Notes: a model not told the origin generated them from the letters alone. Counted from the first letter of the stretch, positions 8,542 through 19,334 are shown. The stretch is 64,000 nt of DNA from an uncultured Atopobiaceae bacterium (GCA_944322145.1 CALUNW010000001.1:186001-250000); one strand, 5' to 3'. Numbers and translations: made by a program.

Positions 8542-11500
8542 ATGCCCCTTAACCTTGTGACAACGGCTGGCGAGCGTCTCGTCTGCGCTGAGGTCGCGGA
8601 CGCCCTGCGAGCAGCGGTCTCCTCTTGCGGGCGCGCGGTGCTCATCGTGCCGTCCTTCGCCCAGGCGCTCGACGCGCAGCGCGCCCTGGCCGCCGAGGGC
8701 GGCCTCTCGCTCGGCGTGACGGTGACGACCCCCGCCGCCTGGGCGGAGGAGCGCTGGGGCGTCTGGGGCGACGGACGCCGCCTCGTCGACGACGTCTCGC
8801 GCAGCCTCCTGGCGAGTCGCGTCCTGGCGCGCGCCGCGGCCCGGCCCGGCTCTGGGGTGACCTGTGCGCCGGGCGTCGCCGCCCTGCTCGCGGACCTCGC
8901 GCGCGCGGGACTGCCGTGGCTCGCCGGGGCCCCGGCGCCTGACGGCGCGACCGCCGCCGAGGCCGCCGTGGTCGCGCTGCTGGAAGACTATGGGGCGGAG
9001 CTCGGCGCGCGCGGCCTCGTCGAGCCGTGCGAGGTGGCGGCGGCGCTGCCCGGCATCCTCGAGGCGTCCGGGGCGCAGGTCCCGCCGATCGTGCTCGCGG
9101 GGTTTGCGGAGATGCGCCGCGCGGAGCGGGAGCTCGTCTGCGGCCTCGCCGCCCGCCATGAGGTGACGCTCGTCATGCGCGCGGGGGAGGGTCCGGAGTT
9201 CGCCCAGGCCCGCCTCCTCAAGGGGCAGCTGCGCACCTGCGCCGCGGAGAGGGGCGCCGTCGTCGTCGAGGCGACCGGGCCGTGCGCCGCCGAGGCCACC
9301 GGCCGCGCCGCGGAGCTCTCCGCCCTTCTCGACGCGCTCTTCGTCGGCGCCTCGGAGCCGGTCGCGGCGACGGGCTCCGTGCGCGTGCTGCTGCCGGCGG
9401 GGCCCTCTGCCGAGGCCGAGCTGGTCGCGCGCGAGGTGCGCCGCCTCGCGGACGGCGGCGCGCGCGAGGTCGCCATCGTCGCGCCGGACCCCGCCGAGGC
9501 GTGGCGCCTCCTCTCCGACAAGCTCGTCGCCCGCGACGTGACCGTCCGGGCGCAGGTCCTCGCCGAGGCGGGCTCGCTCGAGTGCGGGCGCGCCTTCCTG
9601 GAGTTCGCCGCCGCCGTCGCCCGCCTGGCGGACCTCGCGGGCTCCTGGCCCCCCGCCGAGCCGGTGCCGGACGCCCCCAAGGCGGGCACCACGCGCGTGC
9701 GCCTCGCGGACATGTCCTGGTGGCCCCCGCGCGAGCTCTCTGACTTCCTGCTCAGCGACGTCTCTCACACCGACGCCCGGCGCGCGCGCGACCTCGATGC
9801 CGCATGGCGCGGCAACCGCCTGCTCACGCCCGCCGCGGTGCTCTCTCAGCTGCAGTCCGAGCGCGACGTCTCCGCGGAGGTCGCCGCCGCGACGCGCGAG
9901 CTCCTGCGCGGTCGCCTGGGATCGGCCGCCTCCAAGCTCCTGGCGCCCTATGCCCAGGGCGAGAAGGTCGGCGCCCCCGCCGCGGCCGAGGCGACGGCGG
10001 CCCTCGCCGAGGTGCTCGGCGCCGCCAAGAGCCTCAAGGAGCTCGGCGTCACGGCAGACCCGTCGGCCGAGGCGCGCGTGAGCCTCTCCGAGCTGGTCGG
10101 GCTTGCGTCTGCGGCCCTCGAGCGCTCGCGCGCCTCGCTGCGACTCGAGCAGGCGGTCCCGCGCGCCGCCTGCGTCGCGCGCATCGTGTCCCCGCGCGCG
10201 GCCGCCCTCCTCGCTCCCTGCTCCGTCGACGCCGTCGTGCTTCTCGGTCAGACCTCGACGTCCTCTCCGGTCGCCGCACCCGACGACGTCCTGACCGCGC
10301 TGCTCGAGACATACGGCGTCGAGGAGGAGGCGCATGCCATGGACCTCGCCCGCGCGCGCTTTGCGGCGACGGTGCGCTCCGCACGCCGGGCCCTCGTGGT
10401 CGAGCGGCCTCTCTTCGGGGCGGACGGCAAGGAGTGCTACCCCTCGGTCATGATGACCGAGCTCCAGGCGTGCTATGGCCTCGCGGCAGACGCCGGGGTC
10501 GACGACATCGCGGGCGTCTTCGGGAGCGCTCTCGTCACGCGCGCCGAGACGCTCGTGCGCGAGAACGCCGCGAGCGCCGGCGTCGCATCCCCCCGCGAGG
10601 GCTCCGAGCGCGTCGCCCCGGCCGGGCGCATCCAGGCCGAGGAGCGCGCGTGCGTCTCGCCGCCGCCCGAGGGCATCCCCGCCGAGGGGTCGCGGCCGAT
10701 CCTGTCCGCCTCCCAGATCGAGACCTACCTCGAGTGTCCCTACAAGTGGTTCAGCCTGCGGCGCCTGCGCCTGCGCGACGCCGACGCAGGCTTCACGGGG
10801 GCAGAGATGGGCACCTTCGCTCATCGCGTCCTCGAGGTCACGCGCCGGGAGCTGCTCGCCCGCGCGGTCGAGCGCGCCGAGGGCGGCGCGGCCCTCTCTG
10901 CCGCGCGGGCCGCGGCGGAGGACGCGATGCAGTCGCCCGCCTATCGAGAGCTCGTCGCCGCGCTCGAGGCGCGCGCCCAGGAGGACCCCGCGGCGCGCCT
11001 TCCGGGCTCCGCGGTCGCGGACGCCGCCGCGCTGGAGGAGGCGCGCGCGGTGCTCGCCGAGGAGTTCGACGCGCACCTCTCGCACCAGTATCAGGTCGAC
11101 CGCAGGAATCACCCGCTGCCGCAGGCCCTCGTCCCGCACACCGCCCGCGAGGAGGGCCAGCTCCAGGTGCTCCGCCGGGACCTCGCGTCCCTGTTGGACT
11201 ACGAGTCGGGCATGCTCGCCGGGTTTGAGCCGCGCTTCTTCGAGTGGGGCTTCGGCCGGGGCGGGGCGCGCGTCGAGTACGCCGGCGTGCTCCTCACCGG
11301 CACGATCGACCGCATCGACGTCGACGCGCACGGCCAGGCCGTGGTCATCGACTACAAGCACAAGTCCGATGCGGGGTTTGCCGCCGAGTACGACGTCTTC
11401 CCCAAGGGCGGCGCCGACGGAGCGGCGCTCGCACTGCCCCGCCGCGTGCAGTCGCTCGTCTACGGCCAGGTGGTGCGGCGCGCGTTCCCCCAGCTCAAGG

Positions 11501-11814
11501 TGCGCGCGGCGGTGTACCTCTGCACCAAGGGCGCCCATGCCCTCGCCGGGGCGGTGGACGAGAACCTCGTGGACGGCGTCTTCGGCGGGCGCCCTCCCTC
11601 GGCGCAGCGCGCCGCGCGCCTCAGCGTCCCGCGCGAGGCGACCTTCGGGCGGGAGGGGGAGAGCGGCATGGACGCCCTTCTCGACGCCTGCGAGGACATG
11701 GTGGCGGAGCGCATCGAGCGCATGCTCGCCGGCGACATCGAGGCGGCGCCGGTGGACGCCGACGCATGCCTGTTCTGCCCGGTGCTCAACTGCGAGAGGA
11801 GGCTCAGGAAATGA
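8542..11814 (+). CDS. addB: AddB-like helicase-nuclease subunit
   Basis: 1090 residues. The N-terminal part is a degenerate helicase-like region. The C-terminal quarter is a RecB-type PD-(D/E)XK nuclease with the sequence GTIDRIDVD followed by VVIDYKHKSD. Four cysteines match the AddB iron-sulfur arrangement: one in YLECPYKW near residue 732 and three at about 1076, 1079 and 1084 (C-x2-C-x4-C) at the extreme C-terminus. With AddA it would process double-strand breaks for RecA loading. The stop overlaps the addA start by four bases (ATGA). The N-terminus has little visible Walker A, as is usual for AddB relatives in Actinobacteria. Confidence 0.85.
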   Translation: MPLNLVTTAGERLVCAEVADALRAAVSSCGRAVLIVPSFAQALDAQRALAAEGGLSLGVTVTTPAAWAEERWGVWGDGRRLVDDVSRSLLASRVLARAAARPGSGVTCAPGVAALLADLARAGLPWLAGAPAPDGATAAEAAVVALLEDYGAELGARGLVEPCEVAAALPGILEASGAQVPPIVLAGFAEMRRAERELVCGLAARHEVTLVMRAGEGPEFAQARLLKGQLRTCAAERGAVVVEATGPCAAEATGRAAELSALLDALFVGASEPVAATGSVRVLLPAGPSAEAELVAREVRRLADGGAREVAIVAPDPAEAWRLLSDKLVARDVTVRAQVLAEAGSLECGRAFLEFAAAVARLADLAGSWPPAEPVPDAPKAGTTRVRLADMSWWPPRELSDFLLSDVSHTDARRARDLDAAWRGNRLLTPAAVLSQLQSERDVSAEVAAATRELLRGRLGSAASKLLAPYAQGEKVGAPAAAEATAALAEVLGAAKSLKELGVTADPSAEARVSLSELVGLASAALERSRASLRLEQAVPRAACVARIVSPRAAALLAPCSVDAVVLLGQTSTSSPVAAPDDVLTALLETYGVEEEAHAMDLARARFAATVRSARRALVVERPLFGADGKECYPSVMMTELQACYGLAADAGVDDIAGVFGSALVTRAETLVRENAASAGVASPREGSERVAPAGRIQAEERACVSPPPEGIPAEGSRPILSASQIETYLECPYKWFSLRRLRLRDADAGFTGAEMGTFAHRVLEVTRRELLARAVERAEGGAALSAARAAAEDAMQSPAYRELVAALEARAQEDPAARLPGSAVADAAALEEARAVLAEEFDAHLSHQYQVDRRNHPLPQALVPHTAREEGQLQVLRRDLASLLDYESGMLAGFEPRFFEWGFGRGGARVEYAGVLLTGTIDRIDVDAHGQAVVIDYKHKSDAGFAAEYDVFPKGGADGAALALPRRVQSLVYGQVVRRAFPQLKVRAAVYLCTKGAHALAGAVDENLVDGVFGGRPPSAQRAARLSVPREATFGREGESGMDALLDACEDMVAERIERMLAGDIEAAPVDADACLFCPVLNCERRLRK

Positions 11815-14800
11815 GCGCGACCATCGACCTCGCCAATCTCAACGAGCGTCAGCGCCAGATTGCCACGACCCTCGACGAGCCGCTGTTCGTGGAGGCGGGC
11901 GCGGGGTCGGGCAAGACCTTCACGCTCACCCAGCGCATCGCCTGGGCGCTCTCGCCGGGCTCCGGCGCGGGCGGCGCCCCCTTTCTCGACGATCTGGGCC
12001 AGGTCCTCGTGATCACCTTCACCGAGGCGGCGGCCCGCGAGATCAAGGAGCGCGTCCGCTCCACGCTGCGCCGCGCCGGCATGGCCGAGGCGGCGCTCGC
12101 CGTCGACGACGCGTGGATCTCCACGATCCACGGCATGTGCCGGCGCATCCTCGCGCGCCACGCGCTCGACCTGGGGCTCGACCCGTCCTTCTCGGTCATT
12201 GCGGACTCCCGGCAGCAGGCGCTGCTCGACGCCGCGATGGACGAGGTCATGCGGCAGGCCCGAGCGGACGCCACCTTTGCCCCGGCCTTCTCGGAGTTCG
12301 ACCTCGGGGCGCTCTCCGCCCAGGGCTACACGGGGGCGATGGGCGTCGTCGAGCGCCTCGTGCGGGAGGGTTGCGCGCTGCCGGGCGGGCTCGATGGCCT
12401 CGCGCCGGCCCCCGCCGACCCGCGGGCCCTCGAAGGCGCGGTCCGCGACCTCGCGCTGCGCGTGGAGGAGCTCGGCGCCTGCAAGCTCACTCCCGCGGCG
12501 GCCGAGAAGGTCGGCCCGGCGCTCGAGGCGCTCCGCGGCCTCGAGGGCAGGCGCGTCGGCTCCATGCCGCCCGGGGAGCTCTCCGCCGTGCTCGACGGCA
12601 TCTCGCTCCCGCAGGCGCGCGGCGCCCTCAAGGAGGCCGTGGCGGCGGCAAAGTCCGCGCTGGCGCTCGTCAGGGCGGAGGCGGCGTTTCAGCGCGTGGC
12701 GCCCGCCGCGGGCCTGCTGCTCGAGCTCGCCCGGCGCGTCGCGGCGCGCTACGACGAGCTCAAGCGCGCCGAGGGCTGCCTCGACAACGACGACCTCATC
12801 CGCCTCGCCCTGTGCGCGGTGCGCGACCACGAGGAGGTGCGCCGCGCCTATGCGGGCAGGTTCCGCCTCGTGATGGTGGACGAGTTCCAGGACACCGACG
12901 AGACGCAGCTCGAGCTCATCGGCCTGCTGTCGGGCGAGGGGGCGACCCACCTCTGCACCGTGGGCGACGCCCAGCAGTCCATCTACCGCTTCCGCGGCGC
13001 GGACGTGAGCGTGTTCAGGGGACGCGGCGCGCGCGTGGACGAGAAGAACGTGGTGCGCCTGGACGTCAACTACCGCAGCCACGCGGACGTTCTCGCGCTC
13101 GTGGAGCGCGTCTGCGCGGGCGCGGGGCCGGCGCGCGGGGCGATGCCCGACTTCATGCACCTCGACGCCTTCCCCGACCGCGCGGACAAGTACCGCGCCC
13201 GCGCGCTGCCGCGCGTCGACGTGGAGGTCTGCGCCGGGGCGGGCCGCTCGGGCCGGCCGAGCCGACACCAGACGGGCACGATGGCCGCCCAGGTGGCCGA
13301 TGCCCTCGCGCGCTATCGCGACGCGGGGGAGCGTCCCGGCGACATGGCGCTGCTGCTCGGAGTGACCACGCACGCGGACGCCTACATCGACGCGATCCGC
13401 GCGCGCGGAATGGAGTGCGTCGTCACGGGCGGGTCCACCTTCACGGGCACCGAGGAGGTCAAGGTCGTCTGCGCCCTGCTCCATGCCCTGGCAAACCCGC
13501 GCGACACACAGTCCGGCCTGTTCCCCCTGCTCGCGAGCGAGATGTTCGGCCTCGACGCCAACGACTTCTGCGAGCTGGGGACCCGAGCCCAGGACAAGCT
13601 TGACGCCCCCACCAAGCGCGCGATCGACCGGGGCATTCTGGACATGACGTTCTTCCGCGACCGGGAGCCGTCCGCGCGTCTGCGCCGCGCCCACGAGGTG
13701 CTCGCCCGCGCGCTCGACGAGGTCCGCTGGCGCCCGGTGGCAGACGTCTGCGCGGACGTGGCACGCGACTCGGGCTGGCTCGCCCGGCTCGAGGCGGGTG
13801 GTTCCGAGGGCCTGGCGCGCGCCGCCAACGTGCTCGCCGCGGTGCGCTACGTCCGCGACCTCACCCGCGAGCTCGGACTCGGCGCGGCCAGGGCGGCGAC
13901 GGAGTTCGACCTGTGGCTCGCTTCCGCGAAGGTGCCCCCGGCGTCTCTCGCGGGCGGGGAGGACGAGGGGGGCGGCACGGTGCGCGTCATGACCGTCCAC
14001 GCGTCCAAGGGCCTGGAGTTCGGCGTCTGTGCGGTGGCGGAGTGCTGGGGGAACCCACGCCCCGATTCCCGGCTCGCGTGCGGGCGCTCGGCGGCGGGGG
14101 ACGGCACATTCGTGCTGCGCCCTGACGACGTGGGCTCCGCCGTGCTCGCCGCCATCGATCCGGAGGAGCTCGAGGAGGGGGCGGACCGCTCCGCCGCGCG
14201 CCCGCTCTGCACGCGCTACCTCTCGCTTCGCGCGAATGACCTCGAGCAGGAGGCCCAGGAGAAGGCGCGCCTGCTCTACGTCGCGCTCACGCGCGCCCGC
14301 GAGGCGCTCGTCGTGGGCGTGAGCGCCGCGTCCGGCAGGCAGGGCGTCTGCTCCGATCTTGCCGCCGCGACCCTCGAGGCGCTTTCGGCGGGGGAGTGGG
14401 CTCCCGCGCCGGGGGTGAGGTCGGTCGACTATGGCGGATCGGCGCCGGCGCGCCTGCGCTGCGTGGTCGTGGAGCAGGGGAACGATGGCGCGACGGCCGA
14501 CTCCGCCGGGACGCTCCCCGGCTTCGACGGTCCGCTGCCCGACGACCCCGCCGAGGTGGCTGCCTGGGGACTCGAGGGGGACGAGGCGGGCGCCGCGGGC
14601 GAGGGCGCCGGCGCGATCTTTGACCTCTACGAGATGGACGGTGCCGCGCGCGGCGCGACGCCGACGTCCTGGCGCGCCCGCGAGGGCGTCTTCAGCTACT
14701 CGAGCGTGCACGCCGCGCTCGCGCCGGCCGCCGAGCGCCCGCCGGCTCCCTCGCCCGCCGAGCGCGCGGCAGAGGCGGCCGGCTCTCCCGTCACGGAGGA

Positions 14801-15314
14801 CGCCGACCGCGCCACCAACCTCGGATCGGCCTTCCACGAGCTCGCGCAGGCGATGGTCGAGTCCGGCAGACCGGTCGACGACGCGCGCGTGGCCTCCCAG
14901 GTGCGCCGCTGGAACCTCTCCGCGCGCGCCGAGGGGCGGCTGCGCGCCGCGCTCGCCCGCTGGGAGGGCTCGTCGCTGCGCGCCGAGGCGCTCTCGTGGC
15001 CCAGCGTCCGCCCGGAGGTCCCGTTCTTCCAGCGAGTGGACTCCCCGCACGGCGACTACCTCGAGGGTGCGATCGACCTGCTGTGCGTCGACCCTGCGGC
15101 GGGACGCGCGCTCGTGGTGGACTACAAGACCGGAGACGCCGGGCTGTCGCGCGAGGAGGTACGCGAGCGCCACGCGATGCAGGCGGAGTTCTACGCCGGG
15201 GTCCTTCTCGCCGAGGGGCTCGAGCGCGTCGAGTGCGCCTTCGTCTGCGTGGAGCGCGACGACCCGGATGCGCCGGGCGAGCCCCTCGTGGCGCGCTACG
15301 CCTTCGGCGCCTGA
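11811..15314 (+). CDS. addA: AddA-like helicase-nuclease
   Basis: 1167 residues, UvrD/Rep superfamily 1A helicase fused to a C-terminal RecB-family nuclease. Walker A AGAGSGKT is at residues 29-36. The helicase motifs LVITFTEAAAREIKER, VMVDEFQDTDETQ, DAQQSIYRFRGAD, VNYRSH and MTVHASKGLEF follow in order. The nuclease core VVDYKTGDAGLSREEV is near residue 1100. It is the ATP-driven motor and one of two nucleases of AddAB. It overlaps addB by four bases, so expression is coupled. The neighbouring dnaE and ruvCAB make this a repair-rich stretch. Confidence 0.92.
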   Translation: MSATIDLANLNERQRQIATTLDEPLFVEAGAGSGKTFTLTQRIAWALSPGSGAGGAPFLDDLGQVLVITFTEAAAREIKERVRSTLRRAGMAEAALAVDDAWISTIHGMCRRILARHALDLGLDPSFSVIADSRQQALLDAAMDEVMRQARADATFAPAFSEFDLGALSAQGYTGAMGVVERLVREGCALPGGLDGLAPAPADPRALEGAVRDLALRVEELGACKLTPAAAEKVGPALEALRGLEGRRVGSMPPGELSAVLDGISLPQARGALKEAVAAAKSALALVRAEAAFQRVAPAAGLLLELARRVAARYDELKRAEGCLDNDDLIRLALCAVRDHEEVRRAYAGRFRLVMVDEFQDTDETQLELIGLLSGEGATHLCTVGDAQQSIYRFRGADVSVFRGRGARVDEKNVVRLDVNYRSHADVLALVERVCAGAGPARGAMPDFMHLDAFPDRADKYRARALPRVDVEVCAGAGRSGRPSRHQTGTMAAQVADALARYRDAGERPGDMALLLGVTTHADAYIDAIRARGMECVVTGGSTFTGTEEVKVVCALLHALANPRDTQSGLFPLLASEMFGLDANDFCELGTRAQDKLDAPTKRAIDRGILDMTFFRDREPSARLRRAHEVLARALDEVRWRPVADVCADVARDSGWLARLEAGGSEGLARAANVLAAVRYVRDLTRELGLGAARAATEFDLWLASAKVPPASLAGGEDEGGGTVRVMTVHASKGLEFGVCAVAECWGNPRPDSRLACGRSAAGDGTFVLRPDDVGSAVLAAIDPEELEEGADRSAARPLCTRYLSLRANDLEQEAQEKARLLYVALTRAREALVVGVSAASGRQGVCSDLAAATLEALSAGEWAPAPGVRSVDYGGSAPARLRCVVVEQGNDGATADSAGTLPGFDGPLPDDPAEVAAWGLEGDEAGAAGEGAGAIFDLYEMDGAARGATPTSWRAREGVFSYSSVHAALAPAAERPPAPSPAERAAEAAGSPVTEDADRATNLGSAFHELAQAMVESGRPVDDARVASQVRRWNLSARAEGRLRAALARWEGSSLRAEALSWPSVRPEVPFFQRVDSPHGDYLEGAIDLLCVDPAAGRALVVDYKTGDAGLSREEVRERHAMQAEFYAGVLLAEGLERVECAFVCVERDDPDAPGEPLVARYAFGA

Positions 15315-15503
15315 CGCGCCGACGTCCCGTCGACCCGACCGCGCCCCGCCGCCCGCCCGCGCCGTGAAGATTCTCTGCGCCCACGACCTGCGAAAACGCA
15401 ACCGGACCCAGCTCAGCGGCCCATCGCGTCGCCGGTCCGCCCGCGCCAGAACCGTTATTCTAGGAAGCACGCGACTGACACCAAGCTGACGGGGAACCAT
15501 CAC

Positions 15504-18500
15504 ATGGCTTTCGTCCACCTTCACAACCACTCGGACTTCTCGATCCTCGACGCCGCCACCCGCGTCTCGGACATGGTCAAGCGTGCCGTAGACCTCGGCA
15601 TGCCGGCCCTGGCCCTCACCGACCACGGCTACATGTTCGGCATCCCGGACTTCGACATGGAGTGCCGCAAGTACAACGACGCCCAGAAGGACATGGGCCA
15701 GTGGCGCCACGACGTCGAGTGCTTCCAGAAGGGCTGGGACCTCGAGGAGCCGGAGCCCGACGCCCCGGACGCCGCGCCGCATGACCGCATTCACGCGCAG
15801 TGGGCCTCCGACGTGCGCGTCTGGGAGGAGACCCACGACCTCGACGCCGTGCGCGCCAACCGCCCGAGCCTCATGATCAAGCCGATCTTTGGCTGCGAGG
15901 CCTACTTCATCACGGACGACTGCATCGAGAAGGGCACCCGCCAGCACCGCTACCATCTGATTCTGCTCGCCAAGAACGAGACCGGCTACGTCAACCTCAT
16001 GAAGATGATGAGCGAGGCGGCCTCCGGCGAGATGTTCTACTACTACCCGCGCACCACGCTGGACATGCTGCGCCGCTACCACGAGGGCATCATCTGCACC
16101 TCGGCGTGCGTCTCGGGCATCATCCCGCGCATGTACTTCCAGGGCCAGCCCGACGAGGCGCGCCGCTGGGCCCTCACCTACAAGGAGATCTTCGGCGACG
16201 ACTTCTACCTCGAGGTCCAGGACCACGGCCTGGCCGACCCCAACTGGGGCGGATTCACCGACCGCACCCTCTCGGAGCAGATCGTGAAGCTCGGCCGCGA
16301 GCTGGGCATCAAGGTCATCGCCACCAACGACAACCACTACCTCACGCGCGACGAGGCGCCCACTCAGGACGTGCTCAGCTGCATCGGCACGGCCTCCAAG
16401 CTCGACGACGCCAACCGCAAGCGCATGACCGGCACCGAGTTCTACATCAAGAGCGAGGAGGAGATGCGCGAGCTCTTCTCGTGGTGCCCCGAGGTCATCG
16501 ACAACACGCTCGAGGTGGCCGAGAAGTGCTCCTATGAGCTCGACTGGAGCCACATGTACCTGCCCAAGTTCCCGGACCTCGACCCGGGCGAGACCTCCGA
16601 GGAGCGCTTCCGCAAGGAGTGCGAGACGGGACTGGCGCGCCGCTACGGCGAGAACTGGCGCGAGCTCACCATCGGCGGCGAGAACGTCAAGGAGCGCTTC
16701 GAGTACGAGTACAAGGTCATCTGCGAGAAGGGCTTCGCGGACTACTTCCTGATCGTCCAGGAGTACGTGCGCTGGGCCAAGCGCAACGGCATCGGCGTGG
16801 GCCCGGGCCGCGGCTCGGCCGCCGGCGCCATCGTCGCCTACGCGATGGACATCACCACCTTCGACCCGCTCGAGAACGGTCTCATGTTCGAGCGCTTCCT
16901 CTCCCCGCAGCGCTCCGAGATGCCCGATATCGACATGGACTTCGACGACGAGCGTCGCCTCGAGGTCGTGGAGCACGTGCGCCAGCTCTACGGCCCCGAG
17001 CGCGTCTGCCACGTCATCACCTACTCCACGATCAAGGCCAAGCAGGCCATCAACGACGCAGCCCGCGTGCTGGGATTTCCCGTCTGGCAGGGCCAGAAGC
17101 TCTCCAAGATGCTCGCCAACGACCCCAAGCTCACGCTCGACCACGCGCTCCACAAGTCCGAGAAGGCGCCGGATCAGTTCTCCCCGGACTTCGAGGAGGC
17201 CTACAACAAGGAGGCCGACTCCCGCAGCATCATCGACGCGGCGCTCTCGATCGAGGGCCTGCACCGCGGCGAGGGCGTGCACGCCTGCGCCGTCCTGATC
17301 ACGCCGACGCCGGTCAACGACCACGTGCCCACCAAGATCGACACCAAGGGCGGCGTCGAGATCACCCAGTACGAGGGCCACTCGGTCGCGGACATGGGCC
17401 TGCTCAAGATGGACTTCCTGGGCCTGCGCACCCTCACGGTCATCTCCAAGGCGCTCGCCAACATCAAGGCCAACCACGGCATCGACATCAACGTCGACGA
17501 GATTCCCTTCGACGACCCCGAGATCTACAAGCTCATGCGCGAGGGCCGCACCGCCGGCGTCTTCCAGATCGAGTCCGCGGGCATGACGTCCACGATCAAG
17601 AACATGCGCCCGACCGAGTACAAGCAGGTCGTCGCTCTCATCGCCCTCTACCGCCCGGGCCCTCTGGGCGCCGGCATGGTCACGAGCTACATCAACCGCA
17701 TGAACGGCCGCGAGGATGCCGTCTCCTACGACCCGCGCCTCGACGACATCCTGGGCGAGACCTACGGCACCATGGTCTACCAGGAGCAGGTCATGAAGAT
17801 CTCGATGAAGATGTCGGGGTTCTCGGCCGGCGAGTCGGACTCCCGCATCAGAAAGCCGGTGGCCAAGAAGAAGATCAAGCTCCTCACCTCGACGGTCTTC
17901 CACTGGGACGACGGCAAGGACGAGACGACCTACGACCACTGGATGAACGGCGCGGTCAAGAACGGGTACAAGAAGGAGATCGCCCAGCGCATCTGGGACG
18001 ACGTCCTCGAGTTCGCGTCCTACGCGTTCAACAAGAGCCACTCCGCGGGCTACGCCATCCTCGTCATGCAGACGGCGTGGCTCAAGGCGCACTACCCCAA
18101 GGAGTACATGGCCTCGGTCCTCACGTCCTACATGGGCAAGACCGACAAGATCGTGCACTACGTCACCGCCTACCGCCACGAGGGCGTGGCCATCCTGCCG
18201 CCCGACATCAACGAGTCGGGCCGCGACTTCACCGCCACCGCCGACGGCGTGCGCTTCGGCTTCGCCGGCATCCGCGGCGTGGGCGAGGGCGTGGGCGAGG
18301 CCATCATGGCGGAGCGCGAGAAGAACGGGCCGTTCGCCAACCTCCACGACTTCGTGGACCGCATGGACACCGGCCAGGCAAACCGCCGCGTGGTCGAGGC
18401 CCTGATCTGCTCGGGCGCCTTCGACTCGACCGGCTACACCCGCATGCAGCTCATGCGCTTCGTCGACAAGGCCAACCCCGAGAACATCATCGACGCGGCG

Positions 18501-19334
18501 ACCAAGCGCCAGAAGGAGCGCGCGGCGGGGCAGTTCTCCATGTTCGACCTCTTCGGCGACGTGGCGGGCTCGGGCTTTGAGAACACCGTCCCCGAGCCCG
18601 ACGGCGTGGAGTGGGACCGCTCGGTCAAGCTCGCCAAGGAGCACGAGGTCCTGGGACTCTACGTCTCCGACCACCCGCTGCGCCCGTACGAGTACGCGCT
18701 CGCCAAGAACCGCGACTACACCATCGCCGACATCGAGGTCGCCGAGGAGGTCGCGGACGCCTCGGGCGGCGTGCACGAGCGCTTCAAGGTGCCGGAGGGC
18801 AAGGTCATCCGCCTGGCGGGCATGGTCACGGCCGTGCAGAAGAAGACCACCAAGAACGGCGACTCCATGGCCATCGTCACGCTCGAGGACATGGAGGGCG
18901 AGGTCGCGCTCGTCGTCTTCCCCAAGCTGTACAAGAAGTGCGCCTCGGCGCTCGCCGGCGAGGTGGACGAGGAGACGGGCGAGAGCGCGGGCGACGTCTT
19001 CGTGAAGGTGGAGGGCAAGCTCGAGCGCGGCGACCGCGGCAACCAGGTGATCTGCATGGCGGTTGATCCGCTCGTGCTGGACGAGAAGTCAAACCGGCCC
19101 AAGGTCATGGAGGTCAACATCCCGGCCTCGCTGCTCACGCGGCCCTACATGGACAGCCTCGGCTCGATCCTCGGGCGCTACCCGGGCCTCGACCACGTGG
19201 AGCTGCGCGTGGAGTCGACCTCGGGCGACGTCATGCGCATGGAGCTGCCCACGCGCATCGACGCGCGCAACATGGTCCTTCTCGCCGAGATGATCGACCT
19301 CGTGGGACGCCAGGGCAAGGTGCTGGTGGCGTAG
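15504..19334 (+). CDS. dnaE: DNA polymerase III subunit alpha
   Basis: 1276 residues, DnaE type. The N-terminal PHP domain (FVHLHNHSDFSILDAATR, ALTDHG) is followed by palm motifs including PDIDMDFDDERR with the catalytic acidic residues, then the fingers (GVGPGRGSAAGA), the HhH region (VGEGVGEAI) and a C-terminal OB domain from about residue 1090 (IRLAGMVTAVQKKTTKNG). Compared with standard DnaE, the PHP domain carries about 70 extra residues between the ALTDHG strand and KPIFGCEAYF (about residues 58-125), rich in acidic residues and Trp. The leader of about 190 bases after addA holds only a TATTCT box near 15453 as a possible -10. Confidence 0.96.
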   Translation: MAFVHLHNHSDFSILDAATRVSDMVKRAVDLGMPALALTDHGYMFGIPDFDMECRKYNDAQKDMGQWRHDVECFQKGWDLEEPEPDAPDAAPHDRIHAQWASDVRVWEETHDLDAVRANRPSLMIKPIFGCEAYFITDDCIEKGTRQHRYHLILLAKNETGYVNLMKMMSEAASGEMFYYYPRTTLDMLRRYHEGIICTSACVSGIIPRMYFQGQPDEARRWALTYKEIFGDDFYLEVQDHGLADPNWGGFTDRTLSEQIVKLGRELGIKVIATNDNHYLTRDEAPTQDVLSCIGTASKLDDANRKRMTGTEFYIKSEEEMRELFSWCPEVIDNTLEVAEKCSYELDWSHMYLPKFPDLDPGETSEERFRKECETGLARRYGENWRELTIGGENVKERFEYEYKVICEKGFADYFLIVQEYVRWAKRNGIGVGPGRGSAAGAIVAYAMDITTFDPLENGLMFERFLSPQRSEMPDIDMDFDDERRLEVVEHVRQLYGPERVCHVITYSTIKAKQAINDAARVLGFPVWQGQKLSKMLANDPKLTLDHALHKSEKAPDQFSPDFEEAYNKEADSRSIIDAALSIEGLHRGEGVHACAVLITPTPVNDHVPTKIDTKGGVEITQYEGHSVADMGLLKMDFLGLRTLTVISKALANIKANHGIDINVDEIPFDDPEIYKLMREGRTAGVFQIESAGMTSTIKNMRPTEYKQVVALIALYRPGPLGAGMVTSYINRMNGREDAVSYDPRLDDILGETYGTMVYQEQVMKISMKMSGFSAGESDSRIRKPVAKKKIKLLTSTVFHWDDGKDETTYDHWMNGAVKNGYKKEIAQRIWDDVLEFASYAFNKSHSAGYAILVMQTAWLKAHYPKEYMASVLTSYMGKTDKIVHYVTAYRHEGVAILPPDINESGRDFTATADGVRFGFAGIRGVGEGVGEAIMAEREKNGPFANLHDFVDRMDTGQANRRVVEALICSGAFDSTGYTRMQLMRFVDKANPENIIDAATKRQKERAAGQFSMFDLFGDVAGSGFENTVPEPDGVEWDRSVKLAKEHEVLGLYVSDHPLRPYEYALAKNRDYTIADIEVAEEVADASGGVHERFKVPEGKVIRLAGMVTAVQKKTTKNGDSMAIVTLEDMEGEVALVVFPKLYKKCASALAGEVDEETGESAGDVFVKVEGKLERGDRGNQVICMAVDPLVLDEKSNRPKVMEVNIPASLLTRPYMDSLGSILGRYPGLDHVELRVESTSGDVMRMELPTRIDARNMVLLAEMIDLVGRQGKVLVA

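Noticed and set aside
8404-11538. A 1044-codon minus-strand frame antisense to addB
   Set aside because: Same shadow effect; addB has clear nuclease and iron-sulfur motifs on the plus strand and a coupled start for addA.
11460-18776. A 2438-codon open frame on the minus strand antisense to addA and dnaE
   Set aside because: It is a by-product of high GC in third positions opposite strongly coding genes; its product is low-complexity and rich in Arg, Gly, Val and Ala, with no domain.
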